Positions 55,869 to 64,000 of a stretch of DNA of 64,000 bases are shown piece by piece; position 1 is the first letter of the stretch, and each line of letters opens with the position of its first letter. The position numbers were made by a program, and so were the translations under genes. The DNA lies in assembly GCF_907164915.1 (NCBI RefSeq), contig NC_061862.1:84368846-84432845 (forward strand). The letters run 5' to 3'. Under the pieces are notes generated by a model, which had not been told where the DNA came from, did not search any database, and saw nothing but the letters and a program-made list of their open reading frames with translations. This DNA comes from Impatiens glandulifera. Its lineage: Eukaryota > Streptophyta > Magnoliopsida > Ericales > Balsaminaceae.

Positions 55869-58800
55869 ATGTGGGTACCAAATAGTTGTAAATATGTACA
55901 TTTTGCAGGACTCAAAGAAACGGCTAGGAAGCTCTGAATGGTTCTTGGACAGCGGTTGCTCCAGGCACATGACCGGAAACAGTAATATGTTAACTGACAT
56001 CAGAGCTGCAACCGGTGCTCAAATCACCTTCGGTGACAACTCAAAAGGTAAAACTGTGGGCAAGGGTAAGATTGTCCATGGTAACCTAACTATTGATAAT
56101 GTACTTCCAGTTGAAAATCTACGTGTAATCTGCTTAGCATTAGTCAGATGTGTGATGCTGGATACACGGTAGAATTCCTTAAACATGCATGCTTAGTTAA
56201 GAACTCTCAAGGTATCGTACTACTAACCGGAAATAGGATAGGTAACATTTATAAGGTAGACTGGAAAACTAGAATAGAATATCCTATATGCATGATAGCT
56301 AAGACTGATCAAACCTGGCTGTGGCATAAGAGACTAAACCATCTAAACAAGAAAACTTTAAACTACATCCGTGGTAAGAAGCTAGTTGAAGGTATTCCTG
56401 ACATAGTATTTAACTAGGATAAGGTTTGCTCAGCATGTCAAATGGGTAAACAGACTAGATCATCTTTTAAGAGTAAAGGAAACATCCAATCTAGCCGATG
56501 TTTAGATCTTCTTCACATGGATTTGTTTGGACCAATTCAGGTTGTTATCCTAGAAGGTATGCTCTACACCATGGTAGTTATTGATGATTACTCTAGATTT
56601 ACATGGGTAATATTCTTACCATCTAAACGTGAAACCGTATCAAACCTGATTACACTTCTTAAGCGCCTGCAAAATGAAAAACCAACCCGCATTAATAGCA
56701 TTCGAAGTGATCGAGGTACCGAATTTACCAATAGCACATTAACTGCATATCTTGATGAATCCGGTATTAGACACGAGTTGTCTAGTGCTAGGACTCCTCA
56801 ACAAAATGGCCTGGCCGAGAGAAGAAACCGGACTCTCAAGGAAGCCGCACGGTCCATGATAGCCGATTCCGGTATTGCTCAGAAATTTTGGGCTGAGGCT
56901 ACCAACACTGCATGTTATACACAAAACCGGTCTTTAATAAACAAATTTCACAATAAAACACCGTATGAGGTTTATTTTAACAGGGTTCCCAAACTTAAGT
57001 ACCTCAGGATTTTTGGTTGTAAGTGTTACATACACATAAATGGTAAAACCCAACTCACTGTTTTTGATGCAAAAACCGATACCGGGATCATGTTAGGATA
57101 CTCAGCAGTAAGCAAAGCATATAGAGTTTATAATAATAGAACTGTAACCATGGAGGAAACAATTCACGTCGTTTTCGATGAATCGGTTGAAAGCAATACT
57201 GCTTCATGCTTTGATCTACACAACAGATTGGAAAATAATGATATTCATTCTGATAGTGAAGATGAGACTCCAGTCTTCAGGCGGTTTGTCCATGACCAAA
57301 TGGGTAACATTGAAACCCAGCCGGATCAAGCTGTTCCACAACAGGAAGCTGACACTTCGGTCCAATCCGAGGAAGTCGGTCGGTCTGACAATCTCGTTCA
57401 GCCTACCGACATGTCTAGCCTTGATCAAGTTAACGGTAATTTGGTAGACACTCCTGAACTGAATCTCAGAAGAAACAGTAAACATCCTCCTGAGCAAATT
57501 ATAGGTGACCCTTCAGAACCTGTACGAACTAGGGGTCAACTTCTGGAAGGATATTTCAATTCCGCCTTCATATCCCAGATTGAACCGAAAAGAATAGATG
57601 AAGCATTGTCAGATCCAGATTGGATCTTGGGAATGCAAGAAGAGCTAAACCAGTTCGAGAGTAGTAAAGTCTGGTACCTAGTTCCTAGACCGAAAGATCA
57701 ATCGGTCATAGGAACAAGATGGGTATTCAGAAACAAACTCAATGAGGACGGTTTGGTCACGAGGAACAAAGCCAGATTAGTGTCTCAAGGCTACAAACAG
57801 GAAGAAGGCATTGATTTTGAGGAATCATTTGCCTCTGTAGCTAGGATTGAAGCCATTAGAATTTTTCTAGCTTTTGTGGCTTTCAAAAACTTTAAGGTTT
57901 TTCAAATGGATGTTAAAAGTGCATTTCTGAACGGTGACCTACGTGAAGAAGTGTATGTTGAACAACCACCCGGTTTCAAAAGCGCCGCATTTCCAAACCA
58001 TGTATACCGGCTAAATAAAGCTTTATACGGTCTAAAGCAAACACCTAGAGCCTGGTATGATACACTAACCGCATTTCTATTAAAACATGATTTCACCATC
58101 GGTTCGGTGGATAAAACATTGTTTAAATTTGAAAAGAAGGAACATATCCTACTTGTTCAAATCTATGTAGATGATATCATTTTTGGCTCAACCGATCCTA
58201 AGCTATGTGATAAATTTTCAAAAATGATGACTGACAAGTTTGAAATGAGTATGATGGGAGAATTAAGCTTCTTCCTAGGTCTTCAGGTTAAACAACTCAA
58301 AGAAGGAACATTCATTAGCCAACCTAAATACACCAATGAGCTGCTATAGAAGTTCGGGATGGACACTTGCTCCTCGGCGGCTACTCCAATGAGCTCATCA
58401 ATTAAACTGGACAGGGATGATAAGGGCCAATCGGTAGACCAAATTGCATACCGAGGGATGATCGGCTCTCTTCTATACCTAACTGCGAGTAGACCGGACA
58501 TTCTGTTTGCGGTCGGTGTGTGTGGGAGATTCCAAGCAAATCCAAAACAATCCCACTACACAGCCGCAAAGAGGATACTGAAGTATCTAAAGGGCACACC
58601 TGATGTCGGTCTGTGGTACCCAAAGGACTCGTCCTTTAATCTAACAAGTTACTCAGACGCAGACTATGCAGGATGTAAGATTGACAAAAAGAGTACCAGT
58701 GGAACATGTCAGTTCCTAGGTGACCGGCTGGTGTCATGGCACAGCAAGAAACAGACATCGGTGGCCACATCCACCGCAGAAGCTGAATATCTGGCGGCCG

Positions 58801-59129
58801 GAAGTTGCTGTTCTCAACTCCTTTGGATCCAACAACAACTAAAGGACTTCGGTATCATTGCCGAAGAATCCCCGATCTTCTGTGACAATACAAGTGCCAT
58901 TGCGATCACCTACAACCCGGTTCTCCACTCCAGAACCAAGCATATCGACATAAGACATCACTTCATCCGGGAACATGTCACGCTGAAGCATATCAGGCTG
59001 GAATACATAACGATCGATCAACAAGTAGCCGATATCTTCACTAAGCCTCTACAGGAAGCTATGTTCTCTCAATTCAGACTTACTCTCGGCTTAACCGACA
59101 TTAGTCAGATCCTCCCTAAGGATGCTTAA
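55855..59129 (+). pseudogene. Sirevirus pol (protease-integrase-RT-RNase H), nearly intact
   Basis: The protease has WFLDSGCSRHMTG (about 55942). A gag-pre-integrase zinc region ([18 protein letters not shown] near 56430) leads to integrase with the acidic residues in [15 protein letters not shown] and NGLAERRNR. The reverse transcriptase has [13 protein letters not shown] (57904) and catalytic YVDD (58168). RNase H shows YSDADYAGC (58651), STAEAEYLAAG (58772) and FCDNTSAIAI (58880). Lesions: a one-base frameshift near 56120, TAG at 56415 and TAG at 58347. Three small hits in about 1,090 codons fit a fairly recent, but probably non-autonomous, copy. Confidence 0.9.
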
Positions 59130-59574
59130 AAGGAAACCGGTTCGGATAGACAAAACCGGTAATTCCTCTTAAACTGTTGGACTTCAAATTTTCGAGTTAC
59201 CTATGGAAGAACCGCCCAGCTCATCAGACTGAGTAAACCGACCGGCTACTTGATGCATGCATCAAATAACCGCATCAGGATGAACAACTGATGACTGACC
59301 GGTTCAGAAGCAGGTCATCTTAGATTATTTGAACTCCAAACAGAAGTGGAATAATTATCAGTGTTTATAGATGTCTGTTCTGAAACATTGCCTTTTCAAA
59401 GTAAAATGGTCGCGCCTAAAAAGACGTGAAGATCTTTTGATATCTTTCATAGTCCAGGCCTATGACCAACATCCTAGACTGCAAACATACCTATTTCTTG
59501 CAATACCTCTTATCCTGCAGTTAATAGATGTCATCTCATTTAATACCTGGACAATAGGTTAGCCCCTAAACTAG
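59130..59574 (+). other. Spacer between pol and accessory ORF 1
   Basis: No convincing coding segment; a 63-codon frame at 59371 has no family. Probably upstream sequence of the following ORF. Confidence 0.5.
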
Positions 59575-59582
59575 TATTTAAG
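59575..59582 (+). promoter_or_regulatory. TATA-like box before accessory ORF 1
   Basis: TATTTAAG, 69 bp before the ATG and followed by an A/C-rich leader. Confidence 0.45.
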
Positions 59583-59643
59583 TGAAGGAACAATTCACCA
59601 CAACACTCACAAGACAAAAGATTATCCTCTCACTAAGACAAAA

Positions 59644-60396
59644 ATGTCTCAGTTTCCCAACATCCTTCAAATCGATTTTCAATCCTGCTCAAACACAGAG
59701 CACTATGAGATTTACAAGATAATCAAATCTCTAGAGGAAACCGGTCTTCAGAACTTCCTAGACGACAAACATTCCATCTATCCTGAATCTATTCTGGAGT
59801 TCTTCTATCACGCCAGGGTGTTTAGAGGCTCCCCCTACTTTGAAACTCACATTCAATCTAAAGTGGGAGGTGTTGTCTTTGATTTCACCGAAAGGGACTT
59901 TGCGCGGTGCTTCAGCCTGCCAAAGCACGGGATAACTGACCTAGAAGTTCCAGCCGACATAAAAGCCGAGATCTCCATCGCTTTCGCACGTTCTGACGAT
60001 CCGGTTGAGGATCACGGTTCGAAATCACGTCTGAGAGCCGAATATCAGCTCCTAAATGATGTGATCGGTAAGAGCATCTTCGGAAAGGATGTCACAAACA
60101 CCTACTGCACCTCGAACTTTAACATGATGGCGGCTATAATCACCGGCACACCGGTGAACTGGTGCAGAGTGCTGTTTGACATCCTTATCTGGATGGTCGG
60201 CATTCGATCAGTCGGTTTCATTCCCCAACTAAGTTGTCTCCTTGTGGAGCTTGGTGTCCCAACCTGTCCCGGAGAAGGTTTGAACCAAGCCCAGGTGCTG
60301 ACTAAAGAAGTAACCGACTCCTTTTATGAGCGGTTCGAGAGAGCTTGGAGGAGGAGAAACCGCCGCAACGGTGTCGTCAACTCCTATGCACACTAA
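59644..60396 (+). CDS. Sirevirus accessory ORF 1 (250 aa), unknown function
   Basis: An intact frame starting MSQFPNILQIDFQSC. It is the first of three paralogous proteins behind pol. Shared landmarks: a (V/I)DF start, then LEETGLQNFL (about residue 31), an IYPESILEFFYHARV segment, LPKHG, ARSDDPVEDHGSK and TPVNWCRVLFDIL, ending in a basic tail (RAWRRRNRRN). No signal peptide or transmembrane helix is obvious, so it does not look like a typical envelope protein even though it stands where Sireviruses can carry env-like genes. I recall similar sequences only as uncharacterised or misnamed proteins in Lamiales genomes. Confidence 0.7.
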   Translation: MSQFPNILQIDFQSCSNTEHYEIYKIIKSLEETGLQNFLDDKHSIYPESILEFFYHARVFRGSPYFETHIQSKVGGVVFDFTERDFARCFSLPKHGITDLEVPADIKAEISIAFARSDDPVEDHGSKSRLRAEYQLLNDVIGKSIFGKDVTNTYCTSNFNMMAAIITGTPVNWCRVLFDILIWMVGIRSVGFIPQLSCLLVELGVPTCPGEGLNQAQVLTKEVTDSFYERFERAWRRRNRRNGVVNSYAH

Positions 60397-60816
60397 GTCA
60401 CTCCTTCTTGCACCCGGTCGTTTTGCTTCATGCACCGGGTGCATCTTTATCCAACTTATGTTTGATCATTTCGGCCTCATCCGTGTTCCTTTTGGTTTCA
60501 TTTACGTCTTTTGATTTCATGTTTCCCCTCATTATTATTCATGACATTTCGGCATTGTTCTATGTTATTTTCGGTCTTATCTAATTAATCTCGGTTACGT
60601 TCAAGTGCATTTAATGAGATAATCCCTAATTAATGAGATAACTCCCAACCATCTGCACATTTAATATCCAACTAACCTGGTTACTTCCCAACTAACACCT
60701 ACCTCGGGCTTCGCAATCTGCCGCTTCCCCATGCGCCTTGAAAAGGTAAAGATTCTTTTCCTTAATAAAACAAAACTGACAATCAATGCTTAGATTTTTC
60801 CCTCCAAAATCGACCC
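60397..60816 (+). other. Spacer between accessory ORFs 1 and 2
   Basis: T-rich after ORF 1 (possible 3' UTR), then AC-rich toward the next TATA box. No exon seen. Confidence 0.5.
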
Positions 60817-60823
60817 TATATAA
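60817..60823 (+). promoter_or_regulatory. TATA box before accessory ORF 2
   Basis: TATATAAGG context, 95 bp upstream of the ATG at 60912. Because it lies downstream of an earlier in-frame ATG (60786), it favours 60912 as the true start. Confidence 0.6.
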
Positions 60824-60911
60824 GGAGCTATTCTCTACTCAATTACCACATCCAACAGCATTAGAACACTTCCGAAATCCTTTGAATCCCATCTCTTTCA
60901 ATACCGAAATC

Positions 60912-61616
60912 ATGCCGAGCCGAACTCTAGGTAACTTCCTAAGCATTGATTTCAACTCCTGCATGGGAGAGAGGAACGGAAATCCTGAACAGAAACTCAT
61001 GCTTCACTCTCTCACTGAGACCGGTCTTCAACCTTTTCTTGAAGAAGCCGGTCCAATACTTCTAGAGGATGTCAAGGCCTTCTTTCGAAGCGCCTGTATC
61101 AGGGGAAAATACATCGTCTCTACCGTCAGAGATCATACACTCTGGATCGATGAGGCTGAATTTGCCTCCCTATTCGGTCTACCCTCTGAAGGATTTTCGG
61201 ACTTTCCGACTATACAGGATCTAGCGGGATTTGAAACCGCTCAATATCTATCAGCCACCTCTTCTCCGGTTGAACACTATGGGCCAAAAACACAGCTTGC
61301 TAGTCACGGTCAACTACTCCTTGAAATCGTGACTCGTTCGATTCTGTGTCAATCGCCGAATCAACGGTATTCTAGAAATACCTACAACATTATGACCCAC
61401 ATCCTTTGCGAATCGGCCATCAACTGGTCAACGGTCATATGGGAAAACCTGAAGAATATGGTGCTGACTAAGAGAGGTCTCGGGTATGCACCGCATATTA
61501 GCAAGCTGATTCTTGGGTACCGGCCAGAGTTCGGACCGGGCACACCGGCCTCTTCCTCAAACATCCTAGACAAGGATTCGGCGATAGACCGAATTTCTAG
61601 AATGTCTTTTTCATAG
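60912..61616 (+). CDS. Sirevirus accessory ORF 2 (234 aa), unknown function
   Basis: I chose ATG 60912 because the translation then opens MPSRTLGNFLSIDFNSC, matching the N-terminus of ORF 1, and because a TATA box lies 95 bp upstream; an in-frame ATG at 60786 precedes that TATA box. Shared landmarks with ORFs 1 and 3 are LTETGLQPFL, EDVKAFFRSACIRG, FGLPSEG, SSPVEHYGPK, CESAINWSTVIWENL and GLGYAPHISKL. The frame is intact. It ends after a short Ser-rich tail and has no basic C-terminal extension. Function unknown. Confidence 0.7.
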   Translation: MPSRTLGNFLSIDFNSCMGERNGNPEQKLMLHSLTETGLQPFLEEAGPILLEDVKAFFRSACIRGKYIVSTVRDHTLWIDEAEFASLFGLPSEGFSDFPTIQDLAGFETAQYLSATSSPVEHYGPKTQLASHGQLLLEIVTRSILCQSPNQRYSRNTYNIMTHILCESAINWSTVIWENLKNMVLTKRGLGYAPHISKLILGYRPEFGPGTPASSSNILDKDSAIDRISRMSFS

Positions 61617-61922
61617 GCTGTACTTTCAATTATCTATGTATGCCTATTTCAATACCGAATTTTCTGTCGGTCTTCTCTCTGCAATATTTATTGAATTCAA
61701 TTTCATTTCAGTTTAAATGACCGCGTCTTCTTAATTCTTTGACCATCTATCTAAGTAACCGGTTAACACCTTCAAACCGCGCTCTTATTCGGTCACTTAA
61801 AATTGCTTAAAATAAATTGTAAACACTCGGAATAACCGGTTAGACCTAGAAACCGTACAATTAATCGGTTTCAAGAAAAAGAGTGCGTCATCAATGACAT
61901 AAGCAAAGGTCTTGGAGGGAAA
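61617..61922 (+). other. Spacer between accessory ORFs 2 and 3
   Basis: Probable 3' UTR of ORF 2 and distal promoter of ORF 3. No exon seen. Confidence 0.5.
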
Positions 61923-62048
61923 ATTCCCGCCCAAAACTGCCGCCCCCTTTTGTTTACCGCCCATGGTTTGGCGCCCATGGTTTGCCGCCTCTTTCACTTG
62001 AAAATTCCCGCCCACGGTTTGCCGCTTCTTTATTTCAAAAATTCCCGC
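61923..62048 (+). promoter_or_regulatory. Cluster of six E2F-consensus sites (WTTSSCSS)
   Basis: Matches at 61923 (ATTCCCGC), 61967 (TTTGGCGC), 61981 (TTTGCCGC), 62004 (ATTCCCGC), 62018 (TTTGCCGC) and 62041 (ATTCCCGC). The last five follow a 37-bp tandem period. The cluster sits just upstream of a TATA box. WTTSSCSS is the established E2F binding consensus; function here is inferred. Confidence 0.6.
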
Positions 62049-62086
62049 CCAATATTGATGGGACGGTTGGGCTTCCAAACCGCATC

Positions 62087-62094
62087 TATAAAAG
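62087..62094 (+). promoter_or_regulatory. TATA box before accessory ORF 3
   Basis: TATAAAAG, 114 bp before the ATG and followed by a CT-rich leader (TCTCTCACACTCTCTC). Confidence 0.7.
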
Positions 62095-62200
62095 GGACTT
62101 TCGGTCATTTTATTTCATTCTCACGCGAATCTGCTTTGTCTCTCTAAGCTTTCTAACTCTCTGAAGCGGCTATCTCTCACACTCTCTCAAAATCTCTAAC

Positions 62201-63661
62201 ATGGGACGTGATTCGGCTTTGTTCAGACTCCTATCTAAGGTGGATTTCGAGGAAATCCGGCTGAATGGTACGTCCGAGGCAAAGGTGGTTCTTGACCGGG
62301 TAGTCAAAACCGGTCTGGAATTTTTCCTCGGCGGTCCTCATGTGATCTACAAAGATGCGGTCGAAGAATTCTTCACAACCGCAACCGTCTCCAACGACAA
62401 AATCACCGCGACTGTATGCGGTTCTGAAATAGAGCTCACCGAGGCATTGGTGGCAGAAAGCCTACTTCTTCCGACAACCGGCCAGGATGCAACGACAGAA
62501 ATAGAGCGGGACACCTTTGAGGCGGCTTGCAAGATTCTATCGGCAACTAAAGAGCCGATCAAAGCATCCGGCAGCAAACAAATGTTGAAGCCGGAGTATA
62601 TCCCAATATGTGACATCTTCGCAAGGGCGATTCTGGCGAGGGGAGGAAACTACAGCAACCTCACCAAAGACAAAATCAAGATGCTGATCGGTCTGTTGGA
62701 GGGACGAAAGGTTAACTGGGCAAAGGCGGTGTTCAGCAATCTAATAGATATGGTGGAACCGGATTCAAACCGGTCGTGGGGATACGCCGTTCCTCTAGGT
62801 AAGATCTTCCTTCACCTCAATCTCGACATCGGTCCCGGGGTCGCTATCGCAGAACGATGCCTCATCAGATATAGGCAATTCCTAGAAAGGAAGCAGCCGG
62901 CCTCCAGTTCCACAGGTGGCCGAAAGAAGAAAGCCGCCAAGAAAGCTGTCCCAGCCAAAGCAAAGGCTGAAAGCAAAGGAAAGGAGAAAACCTCCTCGGA
63001 ACCGCCGCAGCAAATAGAAGATGAGGAGTCGGCTTCCTTCTCTGAGAGAACCGACACGGAGAAGACCGAGGATGATAGAACGGTCAATGAAGACGACCAT
63101 TCGGCTCAGAGCCCCAATGATGCCGGACCAAACACCAACCCTGAGACCACCGAGGGTGGAGAAGAGGTTGATAAAGAAGCCGATGATGAAGGCGGCGACA
63201 CAGAGAGGGAGGAGGCCGAAGAAGCAGAGGCCGATAGGATATCTCGGAAACTCCTTCAAGGCGTCAGAAGAAGAGCCGAGTCGGTTGAAGAACTATACCT
63301 GGAGTGGCACGAGCACCGGTTTGGTACACCGTATAGAGAAATCCTACCGGGCCACACAGACGAGCAATGCATCCGCAGACTAGAGGAAGTAGAGGACCTG
63401 ATGATGAACGTTACAAACTCCAACACACTTCAAGAGGTACAACACCGAACTTGTCTCTTGTTACCGAAGGTCCAACTTCGGAAACTAACAACACGTATCC
63501 GGAAAATTACGGAGGAGCTCAACACGATGGAATCGGTGGACACCGTAGCGCCGCGGGTATTAGCAAGGCTTGAGAAAGCCAAAGGGGAACTAATTCAAGA
63601 AATCAAACGACTAGAGGCCATATGCAGCCGAATGCAAATACCGGTCTATACGGCTCCCTAG
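62201..63661 (+). CDS. Sirevirus accessory ORF 3 (486 aa), unknown function
   Basis: The N-terminal ~230 residues are the third paralogue: KVDFEEIRLNGTS, VVKTGLEFFLGG, YKDAVEEFFTTATV, LLLPTTGQ, KASGSKQMLKPEY, GRKVNWAKAVFSNLIDMV and WGYAVPLGKIF. Unlike ORFs 1 and 2 it has a long extension: a basic, NLS-like stretch (GRKKKAAKKAVPAKAK, about 245), then an acidic Glu/Asp/Ser/Thr-rich region (about 270-345), then heptad-like segments (AEADRISRKLLQGVRRR; ITEELNTMESV) likely to form coiled coils. A nuclear protein is my inference. Confidence 0.7.
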   Translation: MGRDSALFRLLSKVDFEEIRLNGTSEAKVVLDRVVKTGLEFFLGGPHVIYKDAVEEFFTTATVSNDKITATVCGSEIELTEALVAESLLLPTTGQDATTEIERDTFEAACKILSATKEPIKASGSKQMLKPEYIPICDIFARAILARGGNYSNLTKDKIKMLIGLLEGRKVNWAKAVFSNLIDMVEPDSNRSWGYAVPLGKIFLHLNLDIGPGVAIAERCLIRYRQFLERKQPASSSTGGRKKKAAKKAVPAKAKAESKGKEKTSSEPPQQIEDEESASFSERTDTEKTEDDRTVNEDDHSAQSPNDAGPNTNPETTEGGEEVDKEADDEGGDTEREEAEEAEADRISRKLLQGVRRRAESVEELYLEWHEHRFGTPYREILPGHTDEQCIRRLEEVEDLMMNVTNSNTLQEVQHRTCLLLPKVQLRKLTTRIRKITEELNTMESVDTVAPRVLARLEKAKGELIQEIKRLEAICSRMQIPVYTAP

Positions 63662-64000
63662 ATCGAAAAGTTTCCGGTTAACTGCCCAACACCTCCAAGG
63701 GTGAATGCGACTTCAATGGAATCCAATTAAAGAACCGAACCAATCTCACCGGGCCATCCCCTCCTTCACAATCGGAAGTCCCCGCTTCAGACGTCACTAA
63801 AGAATGGGTTTAGGACCGACTTCTAAAGCTTGAAGCATCCACATCGGAACGGATTGATAGCCGCATTCAAGAGTTCGAAGACTCCGTGGTTCAGCCGTTC
63901 AAGGATAGATCCAACAGAATATTTGATTCGGCCCTCAAGTTCACCGACGCCACAAGGCATCTTCTGGAAAGAAATCAGGAACGGTTCTCTGAAATCGGCG
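63662..64000 (+). pseudogene. Likely continuation of accessory ORF 3 after a frame change
   Basis: Behind the stop at 63661, another frame stays largely open to the window edge (LTGPSPPSQSEVPASD, a TAG near 63811, then RLLKLEASTSERIDSRIQEF and FTDATRHLLERNQERF). Charge pattern and heptads resemble the coiled-coil part of ORF 3, so the protein was probably longer before an indel near 63660. Confidence 0.5.

Larger units (their letters stand above)
52706..64000 (+). mobile_element. Sirevirus-type copia retrotransposon, runs off the window
   Basis: A 1294-bp LTR (TGTTAG...CTAACA), an initiator-tRNA-Met primer site, gag with a zinc knuckle, pol in the copia order and at least 4.8 kb of extra sequence behind pol fit the Sirevirus (SIRE/Maximus) group. 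Base composition is clearly less AT-rich than the rest of the window. The 3' LTR is beyond the right edge. Lesions are few compared with the other two copia elements, so it is younger. Confidence 0.9.

Noticed and set aside
60786..60911. Longer N-terminus for accessory ORF 2
   Set aside because: A TATA box lies inside this stretch and the shared N-terminal motif of the three paralogues starts after 60912.

Overview
The window is plant nuclear DNA: AT-rich, with spliced genes (GT..AG introns), a plant-type sesquiterpene synthase, Ty1/copia and L1 retrotransposons, Helitrons, and Mutator-like elements carrying FAR1-type transposases and Ulp1-like genes. It is a eudicot. The three accessory open reading frames behind the Sirevirus pol at the right end resemble proteins I associate with Lamiales genomes, so an asterid, perhaps Lamiales, is my weak inference. 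Only one gene looks like an intact host gene.

Layout. 1-7.3 kb: AT-rich DNA with a 1.1 kb tandem duplication whose second copy is split by an old copia element (2783-6825). 7.3-9.7 kb: unrecognised sequence, a 140-bp tandem repeat, and a deleted pogo/Lemi1-like element (8636-9662). 11342-13994: an intact seven-exon terpene synthase (556 aa). 14515-19881: a 5.4 kb Mutator-like element (MULE) with an exact 9-bp target duplication, a broken FAR1-like transposase and a truncated Ulp1-like gene. 21.1-22.7 kb: a third copy of the 1.1 kb repeat followed by the 3' end of a second, dead terpene synthase, itself hit by a hAT MITE (22333-22599) and a 5'-truncated LINE (22718-24042). 24463-24922: a short Helitron.

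25913-48965: a 23 kb MULE with ~780-bp terminal inverted repeats and an exact 9-bp target duplication (CAAATTTTA). It carries two Ulp1-like protease genes, a DUF7745-like gene, a FAR1-like transposase with several nonsense codons, a captured five-exon tandem-BRCT gene (BRCA1/BARD1 type), and dozens of copies of a dyad motif GCGAA-N-TTCGC. A 1.1 kb Helitron made of tandem units sits inside its right inverted repeat.

49.5-52.5 kb: a CACTA-like terminus, a TATATC microsatellite between duplicated arms, and a decayed copia pol. 52706-64000: a Sirevirus-type copia element that runs off the window: 1294-bp LTR, gag, pol, then three diverged paralogous ORFs, each with its own TATA box; the third also has a cluster of E2F-type sites. 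The terpene synthase is the only candidate for ordinary host metabolism; nearly everything else is nested mobile DNA that inserted into a duplicated terpene synthase neighbourhood.
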